This document shows, one piece after another, positions 5,153 to 9,921 of a stretch of 9,921 bases of DNA. The DNA lies in contig JAFQKO010000134.1 of the NCBI GenBank assembly GCA_017396865.1, positions 1 through 9,921 of the forward strand, written 5' to 3'. The DNA is from Clostridia bacterium (GTDB lineage: Bacteria; Bacillota_A; Clostridia; Oscillospirales; QAKW01). The notes under the pieces are model-generated. The model did no database searches. It was not told the origin of the DNA and worked only from the letters and a program-made list of their open reading frames with translations. A program made the translations under genes and the position numbers. Position 1 is the stretch's first letter. The number at the start of each line of letters is the position of its first letter.

Positions 5153-6801
5153 AATTACAGATGAAGATGATCTCCTCGCTGGAGAAATGTTTTATAGATC
5201 AACCCTTGGCGCAGTTTGCCGAAAAGAAGAAGTTTATCATGTTTCGTAATGAGCGGCTCTCCTTTCAGGTGGCCTATCGCGCAGAGAATCCCGATCTGAA
5301 TATTCAGCGCTGGTGCCCCATTCAATTGGAGGGTGCGCTGGCAGAGTATGCCAAGGTGCGGCTGGTCGGCAACGTGCCGAACGTATATCCCACCTACGGT
5401 GTGGAGCCGGGCGGGGAGTTTCTTCGCACCGAGCCGGGCCTTTATCCCGATCTGCTGCGGCCGCTGATCTATCCCGATGCCGTTTCCCTGCCCCACAGTC
5501 AAACCCACGCCCTCTGGATCGATATCGAGCTGCCCGAGGGCTTTGCGGCGGGCAAATATGATCTCTCCCTGTCCATCTATCTGAAGGAGGAGCGGCTGGG
5601 TAAGGTTACCGCCACCGTACGGGTGGTGGATGCAGAGCTGCCCAAGCAGGATCTGATCCATACCGAATGGTTCTATACCGATTGCATTGCCAATTATTAT
5701 CATGTTGAGGCCTTTAGCGAAAAGCATTGGAATTATATTGAAAGCTTCATCAAAACCGCCGCCAAGAACGGCATCAATATGATCCTCACCCCCATCTTCA
5801 CCCCCGAGCTGGATACCTATATCGGTGGCGAGCGATTGACCACCCAGCTGGTTGATATCGAGCTGGCCGACGGCAACTATACCTTCGGCTTTGAAAAGCT
5901 CCATCGCTGGATCGACCTTTGCGTAAAGCATGGGGTGGAGTATTTCGAGATCCCTCATTTCTTCACCCAATGGGGGGCCACGGCCGCGCCTAAGATCATC
6001 GTGAAGATCAACGGCAAGGATGAAAAGTATTTCGGCTGGCATTCCGATCCCATGGGAGAGGAATACGGCAACTTTTTGGCGCAGTTTATCCCCGCTGTTT
6101 TGGGCGAGTTCAAAAAGCGCGGGCTGGATAAAAAATGCTTCTTCCACGTTTCCGATGAGCCCAAGCTGGCGCAGATCGAGCAGTATACCCGCTGCAAGAA
6201 TTTGATCGGGCAGTATCTGGAGGGCTATCCCATCATCGATGCTCTTTCCGATTTTGATTTCTACAGCAAGGGCGTTTTGGATAAGCCCGTTCCCCATACC
6301 CGCGGTGCCATGCCCTTTATCAAGGCAGGTGTCGAAGGGCTTTGGGTCTATTATTGCGGCGGCGGTAAAGCGGGCGTTTCCGACCGCTCCATCGCCATGC
6401 CCTCCGCCAGAACCCGTATGCTGGGTGTTCAGCTTTATTATTTCAATATCGAGGGCTTTCTCCATTGGGGCTATAATTTCTATAATTCCTGCCATTCCCG
6501 CACCGTTTTGGATCCCTTCGGTTATCCCGACGGCGGCTATTTCACCCCTGCGGGCGATTGCTTCTTAGTCTACCCCGGCAACAACGGCGAGGCTTGGGAA
6601 TCCCTGCGGCTCAATGCTCTGCGGGAGGCGATGGATGATATGCGTGCCCTCAAGCTGTATGAGCAAAAATTCGGCCGTGAAGCAACCGAGAAACTGATCC
6701 TGGAGGGTACCGACGGCACCTTTGATTTCTGCCGGTATCCCACCGATCCCAATTATCTGCCAAATCTGCGTGAGCGGATCGCAAAGGAGATTGTAAAATG
6801 A
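5149..6801 (+). CDS. DUF4091-domain, GH123-like glycosidase
   Basis: A 550-residue protein resembling the DUF4091 (PF13320) group that includes the GH123 beta-N-acetylgalactosaminidases. Residues 1 to about 165 form a beta-sandwich ('RNERLSFQVAYRAEN', 'WIDIELPEGFAAGKYDLSLS'); about 170-550 is a barrel beginning 'HTEWFYTDCIANYY'. The barrel holds 'FFHVSDEPKL' with adjacent D336-E337, matching the consecutive Asp-Glu pair of GH123, where Asp orients the substrate N-acetyl group and Glu is the acid/base. The tail 'WESLRLNALREAMDDMRALK' is also typical. No signal peptide, so cytoplasmic action is expected. AAAAGGAG (5131-5138) precedes ATG 5149, which overlaps the transporter stop; the stop overlaps the next start in the same way. 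By family it would release beta-linked GalNAc or a related amino sugar, but most DUF4091 proteins are untested, so specificity is open. Confidence 0.85.
   Translation: MKLQMKMISSLEKCFIDQPLAQFAEKKKFIMFRNERLSFQVAYRAENPDLNIQRWCPIQLEGALAEYAKVRLVGNVPNVYPTYGVEPGGEFLRTEPGLYPDLLRPLIYPDAVSLPHSQTHALWIDIELPEGFAAGKYDLSLSIYLKEERLGKVTATVRVVDAELPKQDLIHTEWFYTDCIANYYHVEAFSEKHWNYIESFIKTAAKNGINMILTPIFTPELDTYIGGERLTTQLVDIELADGNYTFGFEKLHRWIDLCVKHGVEYFEIPHFFTQWGATAAPKIIVKINGKDEKYFGWHSDPMGEEYGNFLAQFIPAVLGEFKKRGLDKKCFFHVSDEPKLAQIEQYTRCKNLIGQYLEGYPIIDALSDFDFYSKGVLDKPVPHTRGAMPFIKAGVEGLWVYYCGGGKAGVSDRSIAMPSARTRMLGVQLYYFNIEGFLHWGYNFYNSCHSRTVLDPFGYPDGGYFTPAGDCFLVYPGNNGEAWESLRLNALREAMDDMRALKLYEQKFGREATEKLILEGTDGTFDFCRYPTDPNYLPNLRERIAKEIVK
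6783..6789 (+). promoter_or_regulatory. ribosome binding site of the GH39-like gene inside the preceding gene
   Basis: AAAGGAG lies in the last codons of the DUF4091 gene, 8 bases before ATG 6798, which forms an ATGA stop-start overlap with the DUF4091 stop. This fixes the start and indicates coupled translation. Confidence 0.8.
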
Positions 6802-8135
6802 GTTTAAAGGCTGATTTTTCGAATATTATCGGCAAGATCAAGCCGATGCACGCGGTGGGTCAGCCGCCCATGTTCGGTACAAGCTGCGAATATTTTTCCT
6901 ATCTCAAGGAGGCCCACATTCCCTATGCCCGCCTCCACGACGTAGGGGTGTGGCGGCATCGGCCGATGGTGGATATCTCCTGCATCTTTCCTAATTTCGA
7001 TGCAGATGAAAACGACCCCGCCAACTACGATTTTGAGTATACCGACCTTTTGGTTTCGGAGCTGATGAAAAACGATTGCCCGCCCATCTTCCGCTTGGGT
7101 GAGACCATCGAAAATGCCCTTGGCGTAGGCTATAAGCCCCGCTACGTTTTCGCACCGAAGGATCCCGCCAAATGGGCGCGGATCTGCGAGCATATCATTG
7201 CTCACTACAACGAGGGCTGGGCAGAGGGCTATCGGTTCGGCATCGTTTATTGGGAGATCTGGAACGAGCCCGAAAACGGCTTTCAGAAGGGAGAAGGTCC
7301 CGCCAAGGATATCAACCAGATGTGGGTCGGCACCGATGAGCAGTATTATGAGCTGTATGCCGTCACCGCCAAGCATTTGAAGGCGCGGTTCGGCGATACC
7401 ATCAAGGTGGGCGGTTATGCCTCCAGCGGCTTATACGCCATCTTTAACGACCCCGAAAAATACGGCGTGCCCGCAGAATTCAAAAAGTTCTATCGGGAAC
7501 GGTACGAGTATTTCCTGCGGTATTTTTACGGCTTTTTGGATTACGTTCGCAAGGAAGCCGCTCCGCTGGAGTTCTTTAGTTGGCACAGCTATTCTGTTGT
7601 GGAACGCACCGTGGCGATGCAGCGCTTTGTGGAGCGCTCGCTCCGTGAACGGGGCTTTGATTGCGAGATCCATCTCAACGAGTGGAATAACGCTCATAGC
7701 GCCGAGGGGCGCGGCAGCTCCTTTGCCGCCGCCCACGCCACCGCCTTGATGTTGGCGATGCAGGACACCCAAATGACCATGATGAACTATTATGACGCCC
7801 GCATCGGCCACTCCACCTACGCCGGAATGTTCAATCCCATCACCTATCAGCCCTTCTGCCTCTACTACGGCTTTAAGGCCTTCGGTGAGCTGTATTGTCT
7901 CGGCGATCAGGCGGAATGTGCCGTTGAGGAAAAGGACGTTTACGCCGTTGCTGCCACCGACGGCAAGACCCAAATGATCTTGCTCTCCAATATCGGTGAG
8001 GATCGGACGATCACCACCAATCTGGAAGGTTTTGAGGTTTATCTTGTGGATGAATCTCATGCGCTGGAGCCGGTCGATTTGGATTCCGCAGAATTCACGT
8101 TAAAGGAAAACCAAGTCCTGCTGTTGAAAAAATAA
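6798..8135 (+). CDS. GH39-like clan GH-A glycosidase
   Basis: A 445-residue protein with the pattern of family 39 glycosidases (beta-xylosidases and alpha-L-iduronidases). R45-L-H-D48 matches the early 'RxHD' strand. 'YWEIWNEPE' carries the clan GH-A Asn-Glu, with E157 the expected acid/base. 'FFSWHSYS' (W262-H263) is the conserved late-barrel strand, and E295 in 'IHLNEWN' is the expected nucleophile. The last 70 or so residues ('YAVAATDGKTQMILLSN', ending 'FTLKENQVLLLKK') form the usual small C-terminal beta domain. It has no signal peptide, so the enzyme is probably cytoplasmic and retaining. It is the last gene of the operon, overlaps DUF4091 by 4 bases, and ends 5 bases before a palindromic terminator. 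It is slightly shorter than characterised xylosidases of about 500 residues. Family membership is fairly secure; xyloside versus iduronide or other specificity cannot be told. Confidence 0.85.
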   Translation: MSLKADFSNIIGKIKPMHAVGQPPMFGTSCEYFSYLKEAHIPYARLHDVGVWRHRPMVDISCIFPNFDADENDPANYDFEYTDLLVSELMKNDCPPIFRLGETIENALGVGYKPRYVFAPKDPAKWARICEHIIAHYNEGWAEGYRFGIVYWEIWNEPENGFQKGEGPAKDINQMWVGTDEQYYELYAVTAKHLKARFGDTIKVGGYASSGLYAIFNDPEKYGVPAEFKKFYRERYEYFLRYFYGFLDYVRKEAAPLEFFSWHSYSVVERTVAMQRFVERSLRERGFDCEIHLNEWNNAHSAEGRGSSFAAAHATALMLAMQDTQMTMMNYYDARIGHSTYAGMFNPITYQPFCLYYGFKAFGELYCLGDQAECAVEEKDVYAVAATDGKTQMILLSNIGEDRTITTNLEGFEVYLVDESHALEPVDLDSAEFTLKENQVLLLKK

Positions 8136-8140
8136 TCATT

Positions 8141-8168
8141 AAAAAACGACCCGATCGGGTCGTTTTTT
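8141..8168. terminator. bidirectional intrinsic terminator, perfect 28-bp palindrome
   Basis: A6-CGACCCGA followed directly by its exact reverse complement TCGGGTCG-T6, with one further T on the plus strand. It lies between the GH39-like stop (8133-8135) and the minus-strand GH20 stop (8172-8174), so it should end both convergent transcripts. Confidence 0.92.
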
Positions 8169-8171
8169 TGT

Positions 8172-9527
8172 TTACGTTTCGATTTGTAATCCGGACCAGC
8201 CGCAATCCTCGTAGGAATTGCCCTCGAAGCTGACCCTGCGCAGCAGGGTGGCGGTCTCCTCCCGCAGCCCGCTGAACTGCGACCAGGGGAATTCGGCAGC
8301 GCCGCATTCTCTGGCACAGCCGAGGATGGAGGGCATCTGCTGATTCAGGGTATGCCAGGTGGTCATCATAATGCCGAAAAAGCCGTGCTCGGCGATGGTA
8401 TCGGCGTAGGCCTTGTAGTTGCCCGGTTCATACCAGGGCGCGCCCATGGCGTCGCGGATATTGCCCTTGAGGCTCATCAGCGGCTCGATGGGAACGTCGG
8501 TCATTCTGTATTGCCAATCCACCATCACGGTGGCGGGATTCAAAGCGCCCTGCATCGCCTCCACCTCGTCGGGGGCGCAGGTGGCGTAGGCCTTGAACTT
8601 TTGGTTATAGCGATCCCGTTCCAGCAGCATATCCATCCAGACCATCGGGCGCCGCCCCTCGGCAACCACCTCGTCGGTAAGCTGCTTGAGGTAGGCGGGA
8701 AGCTGCTTGCGTTCTTCGTCGCAGCGGGTGTAGTAGTAGGCCTCATCACAGCCTACGTGGATGAATTCGCCCTCGCCGAAAAGCTCGTATAGCTCATGGC
8801 GCACCGCCTTGAGCAGGTCGTGGGTCTCCTCGGAGTGGATGTCCCAGGCCCAGCCGTCGGGGGTAAAGAGGGGCTGCAGGCGGGGATTTTGATCCAGCGC
8901 CACGTGTTTGCCGTAGCAAAGTCGGCAGGCGGTGGCATGCCCTAATTGATTGAACATGGGAATAGGCTCCATGCCGAAGGCACGGCATTCGGCGATCAAT
9001 TCTTTTGCCTGTTCCTTGGTGAAGGCATTCGGCCAAGCCAGCTCCTTCATGCAGTCGTATTGGAGCATCCCCCAAAATTCGATAACGATATGGGTATATT
9101 GGCAAAGACCTGCTAAGCGGATCAGCTTTTTAATGAAATAAAAATCATTCTCGGGGAAAACGCAGATATGCAGCATCCGATTGGCAATTCTGTAATGATC
9201 GGTCTCGTTTGCCCCGTGGAGGATCAGCCGCTCGGCGGTATATTCCAGCTTCATCAGCAGGGTGATAAAGCCACGCATCAGCCCGCCGAAATCCTTGCCG
9301 ACCACCGCGGCGCCCTTTTCATCTATGCTGAGAGCATACTCTTTGCCCGCAGGCAGGGGAGGGAGGGCGGTATCGCCCAAGCGGAAGGTATGCTCAGCGC
9401 CCGCCTTAAGGGTCAGTTCGCTGTCCTCGCAGCAAAAGCGCTTCCAAAGGGTTTTCACGGTCTCGTTGTTCATTTTAGCATCGGCAACCGCGGTAACGTT
9501 GCCGATAAAGCAATAATTTTGGTTCAT
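8172..9527 (-). CDS. divergent GH20 beta-N-acetylhexosaminidase-like protein
   Basis: A 451-residue glycosylhydrolase of family 20 type. Residues 1 to about 110 resemble the small GH20b domain before the barrel. The barrel holds 'PMFNQLGHA' (H197) and the catalytic motif 'HVGCDEAYYY' with D261-E262, the Asp-Glu pair of substrate-assisted catalysis, then 'MVWMDM' at a later strand. In most GH20 enzymes the first strand reads like RGxxLDxxRxF; here it is 'RMLHICVFPENDF' (117-129), so the usual Asp and second Arg are absent, pointing to a distinct subgroup. No signal peptide. ATG 9525-9527 is chosen because GAGGTG (9534-9539) sits 6 bases before it; an in-frame GTG at 9534-9536 lies inside that ribosome site. 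It has its own promoter and converges on the GH39-like gene. Likely role is cytoplasmic release of beta-linked GlcNAc or GalNAc; specificity is inferred. Confidence 0.87.
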   Translation of the reverse strand: MNQNYCFIGNVTAVADAKMNNETVKTLWKRFCCEDSELTLKAGAEHTFRLGDTALPPLPAGKEYALSIDEKGAAVVGKDFGGLMRGFITLLMKLEYTAERLILHGANETDHYRIANRMLHICVFPENDFYFIKKLIRLAGLCQYTHIVIEFWGMLQYDCMKELAWPNAFTKEQAKELIAECRAFGMEPIPMFNQLGHATACRLCYGKHVALDQNPRLQPLFTPDGWAWDIHSEETHDLLKAVRHELYELFGEGEFIHVGCDEAYYYTRCDEERKQLPAYLKQLTDEVVAEGRRPMVWMDMLLERDRYNQKFKAYATCAPDEVEAMQGALNPATVMVDWQYRMTDVPIEPLMSLKGNIRDAMGAPWYEPGNYKAYADTIAEHGFFGIMMTTWHTLNQQMPSILGCARECGAAEFPWSQFSGLREETATLLRRVSFEGNSYEDCGWSGLQIET

Positions 9528-9533
9528 TTGATT

Positions 9534-9539
9534 CACCTC
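9534..9539 (-). promoter_or_regulatory. ribosome binding site deciding the GH20 gene start
   Basis: On the minus strand GAGGTG ends 6 bases before ATG 9527. Using the GTG inside this element as start would leave no ribosome site, so the shorter protein is preferred. Confidence 0.75.
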
Positions 9540-9545
9540 AATGCC

Positions 9546-9574
9546 ATTATAACGCAGAACGCCAAATTCGGCAA
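9546..9574 (-). promoter_or_regulatory. sigma-A promoter of the GH20 gene
   Basis: On the minus strand: -35 TTGCCG (9569-9574), a 17-base spacer, and a perfect -10 TATAAT (9546-9551). The expected start is near 9539, right at the ribosome site, giving a leader of only about 12 bases. The spacer contains a near-palindrome, GCCAAATTCGGC at 9561-9572 (one mismatched pair), that could be an operator. Confidence 0.8.
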
Positions 9575-9598
9575 CCTATTATTTGATTAAAAAGGTGT

Positions 9599-9626
9599 AA
9601 AAAAGGAGAAGCATAAATGCTTCTCC
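9599..9626 (-). terminator. intrinsic terminator of serS
   Basis: On the minus strand a GGAGAAGCAT stem (9617-9626 pairing with 9605-9614) is followed by six T residues (9599-9604). It lies 6 bases past the serS stop codon (9633-9635) and separates serS from the GH20 promoter. Confidence 0.88.
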
Positions 9627-9632
9627 CTGTAA

Positions 9633-9921
9633 TTATTTTTCTTCGATCACGGCCTTGCCGCCCATGTAGGGACGGAGTGCTTCGGGGATGCGAACGCTGT
9701 ATTTGCCGTCCTTATATTCGAGGTTGTTCTCCAAAAATGCGATCAGCATACGGGGAGGTGCAACCACGGTGTTGTTGAGGGTATGGGCCAGATACTTCTT
9801 GCCGTCCTCGCCCTTCACGCGGATGCCGAGGCGGCGGGCCTGGGCATCGCCCAGGTTGGAGCAGGAGCAGACCTCGAAATACTTCTGCTGCTTGGGAGAC
9901 CACGCCTCTACGTCGTAGGAC
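9633..9921 (-). CDS. serS: seryl-tRNA synthetase, C-terminal part (5' end outside window)
   Basis: The frame is open to the window edge and ends at TAA (9633-9635); 95 complete codons precede the stop. The visible part is the end of the class II catalytic core: 'YDVEAWSPKQQKYFEVCSCS' is the SerRS motif 2 region and following strand, 'SNLGDAQARRLGIR' is strongly characteristic, and 'HTLNNTVVAPPRMLIAFLEN' covers motif 3, followed by 'IPEALRPYMGG'. The motif 3 stretch differs from the E. coli-like 'NGSGLAVGRTL' and resembles, as I recall, the form common in Clostridia. The enzyme charges tRNA-Ser (and tRNA-Sec where present) with serine in the cytoplasm. It has its own terminator and is not part of the sugar locus, but it shows that the window is chromosomal. 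Its N-terminal coiled-coil arm lies outside the window. Confidence 0.95.
   Translation of the reverse strand, partial: SYDVEAWSPKQQKYFEVCSCSNLGDAQARRLGIRVKGEDGKKYLAHTLNNTVVAPPRMLIAFLENNLEYKDGKYSVRIPEALRPYMGGKAVIEEK

Noticed and set aside
5155..6495. 446-residue minus-strand frame opposite the DUF4091 gene
   Set aside because: In-register shadow of a GC-rich gene; repetitive Gly/Ile/Asp composition and no supporting ribosome site or motif.
8352..8792. 146-residue plus-strand frame opposite the GH20 gene
   Set aside because: Antisense shadow; Gly/His/Val-rich with no motif, and the minus strand carries the H-V-G-C-D-E catalytic signature.
1..9921. CRISPR array, tRNA/rRNA, IS element or phage module
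   Set aside because: I saw no spaced direct repeats, cloverleaf signatures, transposase motifs or terminal inverted repeats on either strand.

Overview
The window looks like a chromosomal stretch from a Gram-positive, low-to-mid GC bacterium, most likely an uncultured gut-type Firmicute of class Clostridia. The evidence is strong Shine-Dalgarno sites (GAGGTG or AAGGAG), near-consensus sigma-A promoters in short AT-rich gaps, compact hairpin terminators, and a Clostridia-like seryl-tRNA synthetase C-terminus. I cannot name a genus. Apart from one low-GC gene, the coding regions are about 55% GC by eye. No gene-free stretch exceeds about 120 bases. I see no tRNA, rRNA, CRISPR array, insertion sequence or att site.

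Layout from left to right: (1) 1-290 (+), the C-terminus of a protein resembling a family 20 glycoside hydrolase; (2) 331-978 (+), a low-GC leucine-rich-repeat-like protein; (3) a bidirectional hairpin terminator at 983-1013; (4) 1017-2852 (-), an FAD-dependent oxidoreductase with a C-terminal beta-sandwich domain; (5) a divergent promoter region, 2853-2957; (6) 2958-3770 (+), an AraC-family regulator; (7) 3887-8135 (+), an overlapping three-gene operon: MFS transporter, DUF4091/GH123-like glycosidase and GH39-like glycosidase; (8) a second palindromic bidirectional terminator at 8141-8168; (9) 8172-9527 (-), a divergent GH20 beta-N-acetylhexosaminidase-like protein with its own promoter; (10) 9633-9921 (-), the C-terminal part of serS with its terminator.

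Functionally, positions 1017-9527 read as a small regulated carbohydrate-use locus. The AraC-type sensor would control the divergent oxidoreductase and the downstream operon. The MFS carrier would bring in a glycoside or short oligosaccharide, and glycosidases that show no signal peptide would cleave it in the cytoplasm. GH20 and GH123 families both act on beta-linked N-acetylhexosamines, so an amino-sugar-containing host or microbial glycan is a reasonable guess. GH39 includes beta-xylosidases and alpha-L-iduronidases. The least expected part is the FAD oxidoreductase carrying a putative sugar-binding domain, which suggests a redox step in the pathway. The substrate is not determined by the sequence, and all links between genes beyond position, overlap and promoters are inference.
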